NCBI GenBank assembly: GCA_016184235.1
Contig: JACPDC010000082.1
Location: 1 to 14,594 of the forward strand
DNA length: 14,594 nucleotides
Source: Deltaproteobacteria bacterium
Lineage (GTDB): Bacteria; Desulfobacterota; Binatia; UBA9968
Reading direction: 5' to 3'
Shown here: piece by piece, positions 1 through 7,771 of the stretch
How positions within the stretch are numbered: position 1 is the stretch's first letter
Layout of the letters: every line of letters begins with the position of its first letter
Made by a program: the position numbers and the translations under genes
Notes under the pieces: model-generated
The model's database searches: none
The model's input: the letters and a program-made list of their open reading frames with translations, nothing else
Told to the model about the DNA's origin: nothing

Positions 1-974
1 GAGGTCTTGGGCATGGGATAGATCAAAGCGTTGGGAACGTTGGAATTGGTCCCCACTTCGATGGATTCGATCTGCTCGGCATGGAGGTTGTGCGTCTTGA
101 CCAGATCCAGAATACAATCCTGCGCCGGATGGGAGAGCGAGCCGGACGGATAGGGCTTGATGGAAATCCCGGGATCCTGCATGAAGTAGGGCTTCCCCAG
201 CCGGCCGCTGATTTTTTTCTCGTCGTAGCCGCCGGCCATCGCGTTGAAAAATCCCCTTTTGGCCTCAAGGATGTTGTGGGCCGCGGTAAAGCCCTTCTCA
301 GCCAATAGCGCGGCAGTCACCCCGTTCTGGGCGGCCCTTCCTGCATGCAAGGGTTTGGTCATGGTCCCGAAGTTCTCGCGCAGCCCGGACGACATGCTCG
401 CGGCGATCCCCAGGGCGCGGGCGAGGGCTTCCTCTCTCAGGTTCAAGATCCTGCCCACCGCCGCGGCCGCCCCTAGGCCCGCGATGGTCGCCGTCGAGTG
501 AAATCCGGACTGGTAGTGGCGCGGGTTGATGGCGTCCGCGATGCGGCACTCCACCTCCACTCCCAGGATATAGGCCAAAAGAAATTCCTGGCCGGAAATC
601 TTTTCCCGCTCCCCCACGGCTAAGATCGCCGAAAGCACCGGCACCGTGGGGTGAGTGAGCAATCCGTAGACCGCCTCCTTGGAGGTGGAGAGTTGAGTGT
701 CATCGTAGTCCATGGCATGGCCGGCCGCGCCGTTGGCCAGAGCGGCCATCATCGACGGGGCCATGGCTCCCGTCCCCGCAACCGTTGCCTCCTTCTTACC
801 GCCGGATTGGCGGATCAACCCTTGCAGGATGCGAGAGCCTTTTTCAGTGCAGCCCGCCAGGGTGACGCCCAGCCCGTCCAGGATAAAACCCTGCGCCAGG
901 CGAATGACCTCCGGGGGGATATCCCGGTAACGGGTTTCGACAACAAAATTGACAACTTCTTGCGTTAGTCCCAT
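1..974 (-). CDS. MmgE/PrpD family protein (partial, C-terminus outside window)
   Basis: Reading leftwards from an ATG at 974-972, 324 codons stay open to the window edge, so the C-terminal part is missing. The family includes 2-methylcitrate dehydratase (PrpD), cis-aconitate decarboxylase and iminodisuccinate epimerase; the proteins are cytosolic and act on small di- and tricarboxylates. Visible family features are GHAMDYDDT (residues 85-93), an HPT turn followed by a hydrophobic helix (about 108-120), GFHSTATIAGLGAA (157-170) and KPLHAGRAAQNG (207-218), in the usual order. A strong Shine-Dalgarno stretch, AAGGAGAGG, lies just upstream of the ATG and supports this start. The gene diverges from a Bug/TctC binding protein 188 bp away, so an imported carboxylate or its CoA-free derivative is a reasonable substrate, but that is inference. 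The family is certain; the specific reaction is not, and calling it methylcitrate dehydratase would go too far. Confidence 0.9.
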   Translation of the reverse strand, partial: MGLTQEVVNFVVETRYRDIPPEVIRLAQGFILDGLGVTLAGCTEKGSRILQGLIRQSGGKKEATVAGTGAMAPSMMAALANGAAGHAMDYDDTQLSTSKEAVYGLLTHPTVPVLSAILAVGEREKISGQEFLLAYILGVEVECRIADAINPRHYQSGFHSTATIAGLGAAAAVGRILNLREEALARALGIAASMSSGLRENFGTMTKPLHAGRAAQNGVTAALLAEKGFTAAHNILEAKRGFFNAMAGGYDEKKISGRLGKPYFMQDPGISIKPYPSGSLSHPAQDCILDLVKTHNLHAEQIESIEVGTNSNVPNALIYPMPKT

Positions 975-1095
975 CGTCCTCTCCTTGGAAGGCACTCGGT
1001 GAATATGGAGCAAAGAGCGATAGCATCATTGAGCGCTTTTTTCCAGCCCGGCTCTCTATCGAAAAGCATGCCTTCTCGGGTAGCGAGGAGCGACC

Positions 1096-1124
1096 TTGAC
1101 ACTACTTCTATTTTATGAGTTAAA
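1096..1124 (+). promoter_or_regulatory. candidate sigma70-type promoter for the tctC-tctAB pair
   Basis: A perfect TTGACA hexamer lies at 1096-1101. With a 17-base spacer the -10 position reads GTTAAA (1119-1124), which matches the consensus at only three of six positions. The site is in the 188-bp divergent gap, about 40 bp before the start codon of the binding-protein gene. The strong -35 and correct placement support it; the weak -10 means an activator might be needed. I saw no clear promoter for the divergent MmgE/PrpD gene in the same gap. Confidence 0.3.
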
Positions 1125-1162
1125 AGACGAATTGCTTACTCAGTGGGAGGAGGTTATCAAAA

Positions 1163-2236
1163 ATGGAACAGGGAAGTTTGTTGAATAACAGATCGAGAGT
1201 TTCAGGGATCCGGTGGCTCCAGGGATGGATCATTTTTTCCCTTTACCTCTCTATCACCTTGACCTTCGGCGCTCTGGCCTCCGCCCAAGAGCCCTTCTAC
1301 AAAGGGAAGACCGTCCGCATCGTCGTGGGCTTCGCGCCCGGAGGAGGGTTTGATACCTACTCTCGAGTCCTTGCGCGGCATATGGGCCGGCACATCCCCG
1401 GCGGACCTACCATCATCGTAGACAACATGCCGGGGGCCGCAAGCCTAGTCTCGGCCAACCACGTTTACAAAGTGGCGAAGCCGGATGGTCTCACCATCGG
1501 CCATTTCATAGGCGGCCTCTTTTTGCAGCAGCTGCTGCAAAAGCCGGGAGTTGAATTTGACAGCCGGAAGTTTGAATTTATTGGAGCCCCGGTAAGGGAT
1601 CACCCCGCTTGCGCATTCACCAAGGCCAGCGGCATTACTTCTATGGAAAAATGGACGGCCTCCAAGACTCCGGTAAAATTGGGCGGCACTGGCGCCGGCT
1701 CCAACACCGACGACATACCCAAGGTTCTCAAAGAGGCGCTGGGACTCCCTCTGCAGCTCATAACCGGCTACAAAGGGACTTCGGCGGTCCGGCTGGCGGC
1801 CGACAGCGGAGAGCTCGCCGGCGGCTGTTGGGGTTGGGACTCCATCCGGGCAACATGGCGCAGCGCGATAGAATCGGGCGATGCGGTGGTGGTGCTGCAA
1901 ACAACACCGGAACCCGCTCCGGATCTGGCAAAAATTCCTTTGGCTATAAACTTCGCCAAGACTGACGATGCCCGTCAGTTGATCCGCGTGGGAATCCACA
2001 ACATCAGCGCGGTCATACGCCCGTACGTGCTGCCTCCCGCGACCCCCAAGGAGCGCGTGCAAATTCTCCAGAAGTCTTTCCTGGAAACGATGAAGGACCC
2101 GGAATTCCTGGCTGACGCAAAAAAGTCCAAGCTAGACGTCGAGCCTTTAGCCGGAGGGCAGCTGGGAAAAATGGTCGGAGAACTCTTCAAGCTGAAGCCG
2201 GGACTTGTGACCAAGCTGAAAGAAATCCTCCAGTAG
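1163..2236 (+). CDS. TTT transporter substrate-binding protein (Bug/TctC family)
   Basis: This 357-residue protein has an N-terminal signal peptide: basic residues up to R17, a hydrophobic core at about 19-38, and a likely signal-peptidase I site after ALASA (residue 41). The mature protein starts with the Bug-family pattern, KTVRIVVGFAPGGGFD (49-64), where a conserved loop and Asp contact the ligand carboxylate in known structures. A later segment of the type DNMPGAAS is also typical. It should bind an organic acid in the periplasm and deliver it to the permease encoded 91 bp downstream. The start is set by GGGAGGAGG at 1145-1153, nine bases before the ATG. Base composition resembles the surrounding GC-rich genes, unlike its permease partner. 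Known Bug ligands include citrate, dicarboxylates and aromatic acids, so the ligand cannot be named. Confidence 0.92.
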   Translation: MEQGSLLNNRSRVSGIRWLQGWIIFSLYLSITLTFGALASAQEPFYKGKTVRIVVGFAPGGGFDTYSRVLARHMGRHIPGGPTIIVDNMPGAASLVSANHVYKVAKPDGLTIGHFIGGLFLQQLLQKPGVEFDSRKFEFIGAPVRDHPACAFTKASGITSMEKWTASKTPVKLGGTGAGSNTDDIPKVLKEALGLPLQLITGYKGTSAVRLAADSGELAGGCWGWDSIRATWRSAIESGDAVVVLQTTPEPAPDLAKIPLAINFAKTDDARQLIRVGIHNISAVIRPYVLPPATPKERVQILQKSFLETMKDPEFLADAKKSKLDVEPLAGGQLGKMVGELFKLKPGLVTKLKEILQ

Positions 2237-2327
2237 ACGAGAGGAAAGCCGCTGTCGATGTCGGCAGGCTCTGGAGGCCAGTTGCCAAGGAGGCCGGCAG
2301 CGATACCGAAGATTCGAAAGAAAACCC

Positions 2328-4352
2328 ATGTTTGAGATGCTAGGCGCCTTTGTCTCTGGCTTCTACCAGGTTCTCACCCCTACTACCTTCGGCCTGATGC
2401 TCGTTGGCATAGCTGTTGGCTTCATTGTCGGGATTCTGCCCGGCCTAGGTGGACCCACCACCATGGCCCTGATGCTCCCCTTCATCTTCAAGATGTCAGC
2501 GGTGGAGGCCTTCGCCTTCCTCTTGGGCATGGCAGCGGTGACAGCTACCACCGGCGACATCACCTCCATCCTCTTTGGAGTCCCCGGTGAGCCGACCACA
2601 GCCGCAACCATAGTTGATGGTCACCCCATGGCGAAGAAGGGTGAAGCGGGACGGGCCTTGGGAGCCGCGCTTATGAGTTCCCTGGTTGGCGCTATCTTTG
2701 GCGCCCTCTGCTTAGCTCTAGCTGTTCCCATTGTCCGTCCTCTGGTTCTTACCTTTGGCTCGCCGGAATTTTTCATGATCGCACTTCTGGGCGTCACCTT
2801 CGTGGCCTCTCTCAGTGGAGGAGCCTTGGTAAAAGGTCTCATCTCAGGAGGATTGGGATTTTGTTTGGCAATGATAGGGCTTGATCCCATCTCTGGAATT
2901 CAACGCTTTACCTTTGGCCAGCTCTTCCTCTGGGACGGAATCGGGCTTGTGCCTGTAACCGTAGGGCTATTTGCCATCCCGGAGATCGTGGACCTCGCAG
3001 TCCAGGGGGGCAGCATTTCCAAAGAGAAGATAGGCAAGTTGGGAGGAGTGATGGAAGGAGTAAAAGACACCTTCCGCCACTGGTGGTTGGTTATCCGCTG
3101 CAGCGCCCTGGGTGCTTATATCGGTATCATCCCAGGGATGGGTGGTGGCGTGAGTCAGTGGATAGCCTATGCCCACGCTGTGCAGAGTTCTCCAAACAAG
3201 GAGCGCTTCGGCAGGGGCGCCGTAGAGGGAGTTTTAGGACCAGGCGCGGCCAATAACTCCACTTTGGGAGGCGCCTTTATTCCCACTGTAGCTTTTGGTG
3301 TCCCTGGCAGTGTGATCATGGCGATACTTCTTGGCGCGTTTATCATCCAGGGAATAGTGCCTGGCCCTGATATGCTCCTCCCTCCACCTAGAGGTAAGCT
3401 CGACCTTACTTTCTCCTTTGTTTGGATCATCGTTGTTTCCAATCTGATAACTGTGGGGATTTGTTTCCTGTTTCTAAACCAACTGGCAAAGGTCACCCAA
3501 ATTCGCTCTAGCCTGCTCATGCCCTTTTTGCTGCTCCTGATATACCTGGGGGCCTTTGCGGAAAAAAATGCCTTTGAAGATATCATTGTTGTGCTGGTCT
3601 TTGGCGCGCTGGGTTGGGTGATGGTCAAGTTGGATTGGCAGCGGCCTCCTCTCCTTCTAGGACTCGTGCTCGGCCCGCTCATGGAGAATAGGCTCTTTCT
3701 GTCTACGGATAACTATGGCATTGCCTGGCTCTGGCGTACCGGAGTCCTTTTGCTTTTTGCCCTGACCCTGATTGGCATCTTTTACCCTATCGTTAAGGAA
3801 ACATTGCAGAAGAAAGGGAAGGCCGACGTCCTACCTATGGCGCCTGTTGTGGTAAAGGAAGAAGAAAAAGGAGCGGTGAGGTTATGGGACACCCTCTTCA
3901 CCCTTTTTATCGCCGTCCTTTTGGCCTGGGCACTGTTGGAGAGTAGGAATTTCGGTTTTCGCGCCGGTCTTTTTCCCTGGGCGATTGGCTTGCCAGTCTT
4001 AGCGCTAGCGATTGCGCAACTGATTTTAGAACTTACGGGCAGAGCCCGCAGAACTGTAGTAGTAATAGAAGGCTCGACCGACGGTGGGGCCGATCTACCA
4101 AGAGAGGTGGTTTATCAGCGGACGGCCAGCATATGTGGCTGGATCATCGGTTTCTTTGTGATGATATGGCTCCTGGGTTTTTCCATCGCCTTTCCAGTCA
4201 CTACCCTTCTCTATCTCAAAATTGCCGGGCGAGAAAAATGGCCCATCACGATTATCCTGACTCTTCTCGGCTGGGGTTTCTTCTACGGTTTGTTTGACTA
4301 CTCCTTGCACGTTCCCTTTCCCGACGGGCAACTCTTTCTCTGGCTGAAGTAA
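2328..4352 (+). CDS. TTT transporter permease, TctA-TctB fusion
   Basis: A 674-residue polytopic inner-membrane protein. Residues about 1-495 are a full TctA (large permease), with GILPGLGGPT at 35-44, GVPGEPTTAATIVDGHPM at 84-101, and the second half-repeat motifs IGIIPGMGG (near 263) and GPGAANNSTLGGAFIP (near 304). A charged linker (about 495-518) joins it to a C-terminal domain of about 155 residues with four hydrophobic segments, which matches TctB/DUF1468, the small permease. In classical systems these are separate proteins, so here one gene supplies both membrane parts. Together with the preceding binding protein it forms a complete secondary transporter, expected to be ion-driven. No good Shine-Dalgarno lies at normal spacing; AAGGAGG at 2287-2293 is too far away. 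Its base composition is clearly lower in GC than its neighbours. The gene ends one base before a hairpin shared with the convergent hydroxylase gene. Confidence 0.93.
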   Translation: MFEMLGAFVSGFYQVLTPTTFGLMLVGIAVGFIVGILPGLGGPTTMALMLPFIFKMSAVEAFAFLLGMAAVTATTGDITSILFGVPGEPTTAATIVDGHPMAKKGEAGRALGAALMSSLVGAIFGALCLALAVPIVRPLVLTFGSPEFFMIALLGVTFVASLSGGALVKGLISGGLGFCLAMIGLDPISGIQRFTFGQLFLWDGIGLVPVTVGLFAIPEIVDLAVQGGSISKEKIGKLGGVMEGVKDTFRHWWLVIRCSALGAYIGIIPGMGGGVSQWIAYAHAVQSSPNKERFGRGAVEGVLGPGAANNSTLGGAFIPTVAFGVPGSVIMAILLGAFIIQGIVPGPDMLLPPPRGKLDLTFSFVWIIVVSNLITVGICFLFLNQLAKVTQIRSSLLMPFLLLLIYLGAFAEKNAFEDIIVVLVFGALGWVMVKLDWQRPPLLLGLVLGPLMENRLFLSTDNYGIAWLWRTGVLLLFALTLIGIFYPIVKETLQKKGKADVLPMAPVVVKEEEKGAVRLWDTLFTLFIAVLLAWALLESRNFGFRAGLFPWAIGLPVLALAIAQLILELTGRARRTVVVIEGSTDGGADLPREVVYQRTASICGWIIGFFVMIWLLGFSIAFPVTTLLYLKIAGREKWPITIILTLLGWGFFYGLFDYSLHVPFPDGQLFLWLK

Positions 4353-4353
4353 C

Positions 4354-4404
4354 CGTAAGGGGTAAATCGTCAGGCGTGAGGAGACCACCTCACCCCTTAC
4401 GCCT
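4354..4404. terminator. hairpin at convergent gene ends, possible bidirectional terminator
   Basis: CGTAAGGGGT (4354-4363) pairs perfectly with ACCCCTTACG (4392-4401). On the inner side GAGG (4378-4381) pairs with CCTC (4388-4391) and stacks on the outer stem, leaving 14 extra bases in the left arm. Alternative pairings such as AGGCGT (4373-4378) with ACGCCT (4399-4404) are possible. It lies between the stop codons of the fused permease (plus) and the hydroxylase (minus) and extends into the last codons of the latter. Neither strand has a following T-tract, so it is not a textbook intrinsic terminator. It may instead be a copy of a short dispersed repeat. Confidence 0.4.
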
Positions 4405-6702
4405 CGCGCCTCCCGCCCTATGAAGGGCCTGCCACAATCTTTCGGGCGTAATCGGCAAGTCATAGAGCCTCACCCCGACCGCATTGTAAACCGCGTTGCC
4501 GATCGCCGGGGCCACCGGAAGCAACCCGCCTTCTCCCATTCCTTTGGAGCCGAACGGGCCGGGGCCATTGCGGTTTTCTATCAGTATCGTCTTGAAATCC
4601 CGCGGCAGATCGCGAAAAGTCGGCACGCGGTAATCGACCAGGTTGGGATTGAGCAGCTGGCCATCCTTATAGATCATCTCCTCAAGAAGGGTATGGCCGA
4701 TGGCGAACATGACCGCCCCTTCGTCCTGTCCTTCGCACTGCACGGGATGAACGGCCCTGCCCACATCCGCGATCGAGACATATTTCAAAACCCGGATCTC
4801 CCCGGTGCCGCGAGACACCTCGACCTCCACCGCGCCCCAGCTGACCTCCCAGAACGTGGTCGGCGAGCCCAACGCGGCCCGCCTGCTCTTCTTGTCCTGA
4901 TAGGAGCCCCTGCCGACCAGGTCTCCCCCTCTGGCCCCGAAATGGCCCGTCAGGAGTTTTTCCAAGGAGATGCTTCGACCTGCGGGGCCGTGGACCCTGC
5001 CGTTCTTCAGCCTCAAGCGCTGCGGGTTGCTCCTCAGCTCTTTGGCGGCAAGTTTCAGCAGCTGCCTTTTCAGATCCTGGGCTGCTCTTTGCACCGACAA
5101 ACCCATGACCACCATGGAGCTGCTGGCATTGGTGGCGGCGTCGTAGGGGGTGACATCCGTGTCCAACTGCGCCACGACGACACTGCCCAGCGGCACTCCC
5201 ATCTCCTCGGCCACAACCTGACTGAGCGCCGTGCGCGCGCCCTGCCCGATCTCGACCGTCCCGGTGAGCAAGACAATGCTCCCGTCACAGTTCATCTTGA
5301 CGGCGGCCGAAGCGACCTTATAGGTTCCGCCGCCGTCTTTCATGCAGCAGCTCAGCCCCTTGCCCGTGTCGGGCCTGCTCTTTTTCCCTCCCCAGCCGAT
5401 CGCTCCGGCGGCGCGCCGCAAACCCTCTTTGAGATCGCAATCGACCGGCGTATCGCCGGGGGTGTAGCTCTCTCCTTTCTTGAGCAGGTTTTTCAAGCGG
5501 AAATCCAGGGCGTCTATGCCCAGTCTTCGGGCGATGATATCCATCTGCGATTCGTACGCCCAAGTGACCTGGAGAGTGCCAAAGCCGCGGAAGGCGCCCG
5601 CAGGGGCGGTGTTGGTGTAGACCGTGTAGGCGCTGGTCTTCATGTGCGGGACGCGGTAGGGGCCGAAACAGCGATAGCCCGCCTTCTGCGTCACGCGCGG
5701 GCCGGCGTCCGCGTAGGCGCCGGTATCCATGTAGATCTCACACTCCCGCGCCAGCAGCCGTCCGTCGCGGCTCACTCCGGTCTTGATCCGGAAGCGCGCC
5801 GGATGGCGCGTAACGGTCTTGAAGCTCTCCTCAACGGACAAAGCGAGCTTAACGGGTCGACGGGCCTTCCACGACAAGGCCGCGGCCAGCGGCTCCGCTT
5901 TGACCGAAAGCTTTCCGCCGTAGCCGCCGCCGACGTGAGGGACGATCACCCGCACCTTGTTGAGCGGCACGCGAAAAATGTCGGCGATGTGCTCCCTCAG
6001 CGTAAAGGGATCCTGCGTGGAGGCCCACAGCGTGATCCTGTCTCCCTCCACGTGGGCGACCGTGACATGAGGCTCCATGGAGAAATGCTGCACGCGCGGA
6101 AAGGTGAAGGTGTCCTCGAAGACGTAAGCCGATTTTTTGAATCCCGCGGCGACGTCTCCCTTCGAGTACTGGAACCGGTAACAGACATTGGTCCCCTGGA
6201 ACTCCTTCGGCGCCTGATAGTGGTAGCCGTGGAGCTCCCCCCCGGCGATCGCGCTCTCGTGAACCAGCGCCGCATCGGGCCGGAGCGCTTCGTCGATGGA
6301 GGTGACCGCGGGCAGCTCTTCATACTCGACTTCGATCAGGGCCAGCGCCTCCTCCACCCCGGCCTCGTCCACTGCGACCACGGCGGCGACCGCATCGCCG
6401 GCATAACGGACCTTGTCGACCGCCACGATGGGCTGGTCCTTGTAAGCGGCGCCGTAGTAAAGATTTAACCCGCTCAGATTTTCTCGGGTGAGAACGGCAA
6501 GTACGCCCGGGTACCGCTCCGCCTTGCGCGCATCCACTCTGAGCACTCTGGCGTGCGGAAAAGGGCTGCGCAAAATTTTTCCATAGGCCATCCCGGGGAG
6601 CTCGATGTCGCCGGCATAGAGGCCCCGTCCGGTAACCTTCTCCTCTCCATCCACACGCGGATGCGCATGGCCGATGACCTTCAGCGCTGCTGATTTTTCC
6701 AC
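4390..6702 (-). CDS. molybdenum hydroxylase large subunit (xanthine dehydrogenase/CoxL family, molybdopterin-binding)
   Basis: This 770-residue protein has the usual length and order of the family: an N-terminal a/b-hammerhead domain (about 10-140, RVDGEEKVTGRGLYAGDIE), then the two molybdopterin-binding domains. Visible cofactor and active-site motifs are STQ with Q230 (matching bovine Gln767), GGGYGGK (258-264), GAFRGFG (369-375), EIGQG (484-488) and GMGEGG, whose E724 matches the catalytic Glu1261. The residue after GGGYGGK is Leu265 where bovine xanthine oxidase has the purine-binding Glu802, so true xanthine dehydrogenase activity is unlikely. CoxL's Cys-containing active-site loop is also absent. 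Such subunits hydroxylate heteroaromatics, aldehydes or acyl-CoA aromatics and need partner [2Fe-2S] and usually FAD subunits. Neither partner is encoded in this window. The start is GTG, eight bases after the tctC stop; AAGGAGG is 16 bases upstream, so translation may be coupled. Confidence 0.92.
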   Translation of the reverse strand: MEKSAALKVIGHAHPRVDGEEKVTGRGLYAGDIELPGMAYGKILRSPFPHARVLRVDARKAERYPGVLAVLTRENLSGLNLYYGAAYKDQPIVAVDKVRYAGDAVAAVVAVDEAGVEEALALIEVEYEELPAVTSIDEALRPDAALVHESAIAGGELHGYHYQAPKEFQGTNVCYRFQYSKGDVAAGFKKSAYVFEDTFTFPRVQHFSMEPHVTVAHVEGDRITLWASTQDPFTLREHIADIFRVPLNKVRVIVPHVGGGYGGKLSVKAEPLAAALSWKARRPVKLALSVEESFKTVTRHPARFRIKTGVSRDGRLLARECEIYMDTGAYADAGPRVTQKAGYRCFGPYRVPHMKTSAYTVYTNTAPAGAFRGFGTLQVTWAYESQMDIIARRLGIDALDFRLKNLLKKGESYTPGDTPVDCDLKEGLRRAAGAIGWGGKKSRPDTGKGLSCCMKDGGGTYKVASAAVKMNCDGSIVLLTGTVEIGQGARTALSQVVAEEMGVPLGSVVVAQLDTDVTPYDAATNASSSMVVMGLSVQRAAQDLKRQLLKLAAKELRSNPQRLRLKNGRVHGPAGRSISLEKLLTGHFGARGGDLVGRGSYQDKKSRRAALGSPTTFWEVSWGAVEVEVSRGTGEIRVLKYVSIADVGRAVHPVQCEGQDEGAVMFAIGHTLLEEMIYKDGQLLNPNLVDYRVPTFRDLPRDFKTILIENRNGPGPFGSKGMGEGGLLPVAPAIGNAVYNAVGVRLYDLPITPERLWQALHRAGGARRKG

Positions 6703-6710
6703 GAAGCGTT

Positions 6711-7748
6711 CTACTTCGCCTCCTTGATCTCGATTTTACCCATGCGCTTGATGGCATCGGCCAGCATCTTTGCATCCTTGTCCCAGAACTTTTGGAACTC
6801 CGGAGCGTCCATGTAGGCGACAGGGGTCTGAAGCTTCTCCATGGCGCTCTTGAACTCCGGGTCGTTCACCGCCTGTCTGGCGGTATCGCGCAATTTTTTG
6901 AGCACCGGCTGGGAGGTCCCCCTGGGGGCGAAGACGCCGGCCCAGATGTAAAACTCGATATCGTAGCCGAGCTCCTTGAAGGTCGCGAGATCGGGAAGCG
7001 AGGCTACCCGCTTGGCTCCCCAGCCGGCAAGCGGCCTGAGCTTGCCGGACTTGATGTGAGGGATGACTACGGCGGGCCCGGAGGCGAGCGTGTCCACATG
7101 GCCGCCGAGGATCGCCGTGAGAGCCGGTCCGGCGCCGCCGTAAGGGATATGCTTGAGCTTAATCCCGGCGGCGTGCGCGAGCATTTCCGTCGCCATGTGC
7201 AGGGTCCCATAAACCCCGGACGAGGAAAAAGAGATCTCTCCCGGACGCTTCTTGGCCTCGGCGACAAATTCCTTGACGCTCTTCCACGGCCGCTCGGCGT
7301 TGACCACGAAGACCGTGGGATCGGCGGAGATCAGAGCGATAGGAAGCAACTGGTCCATGGTGTACGCCGGCTTGCGATCGAAGAGCTTGTCCGCCTCGGG
7401 GATGATAGAGATGCTGGAGAGCGCCATCAGGACGGTGTAGCCGTCGGGCTTGCTGTTGGCCACGTAGGACATCCCCACCGCGCCGGCCGCCCCGGTCTTG
7501 TTCACGACGACCACGGGACTCTTGAGGATCCTCTCCATGGCTGCGGCGACGGGCCGGGCCGTGAGGTCGGCAACGCCTCCGGGCGGAAAGGGCGCGACCA
7601 TGGTAATAGTCCGGTCAGGGAATCGCTCCTGCCCAAATGCCGAAGGCGCCATTGCCAGGGGCAGGATCATAAGGGCAAGGACGAGCTGCATCCCTATGGA
7701 TCTTCTTCGTCTGGAAATCGGTCCGCGGGCACAATTTGTCTTCTTCAT
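6711..7748 (-). CDS. TTT transporter substrate-binding protein (Bug/TctC family), second copy
   Basis: A 345-residue periplasmic binding protein. The leader has a basic n-region (RRRR at 13-16), a hydrophobic stretch (about 20-37) and a probable cleavage site after AFG (residue 39). The mature part opens with the Bug signature, including TITMVAPFPPGGVADLTAR (47-65), followed by VVVNKTGAAGAVG, the usual ligand-loop region. TAGGAGG six bases before the ATG fixes the start. The gene follows tctA by 23 bp and precedes the hydroxylase by 8 bp, so all are very likely one transcript. It should supply a carboxylate ligand to the TctA/TctB permease encoded just upstream. It is a different subtype from the binding protein at 1163-2236, for example in the spacing and sequence around the PGG loop, so it is not a recent duplicate. 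The ligand is unknown. Confidence 0.93.
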   Translation of the reverse strand: MKKTNCARGPISRRRRSIGMQLVLALMILPLAMAPSAFGQERFPDRTITMVAPFPPGGVADLTARPVAAAMERILKSPVVVVNKTGAAGAVGMSYVANSKPDGYTVLMALSSISIIPEADKLFDRKPAYTMDQLLPIALISADPTVFVVNAERPWKSVKEFVAEAKKRPGEISFSSSGVYGTLHMATEMLAHAAGIKLKHIPYGGAGPALTAILGGHVDTLASGPAVVIPHIKSGKLRPLAGWGAKRVASLPDLATFKELGYDIEFYIWAGVFAPRGTSQPVLKKLRDTARQAVNDPEFKSAMEKLQTPVAYMDAPEFQKFWDKDAKMLADAIKRMGKIEIKEAK

Positions 7749-7771
7749 GTTTACCTCCTAGAGATTAGAAA

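Noticed and set aside
4420..6468. A 682-codon open frame on the plus strand opposite the hydroxylase gene
   Set aside because: It lies wholly antisense to a well-supported gene with all family motifs, has no recognisable domain, and is expected from high third-position GC.
4390..6702. Naming the hydroxylase xanthine dehydrogenase or CO dehydrogenase (CoxL)
   Set aside because: The purine-binding Glu position is Leu265 and the Cys-containing CoxL active-site loop is absent, so only the family level is supported.
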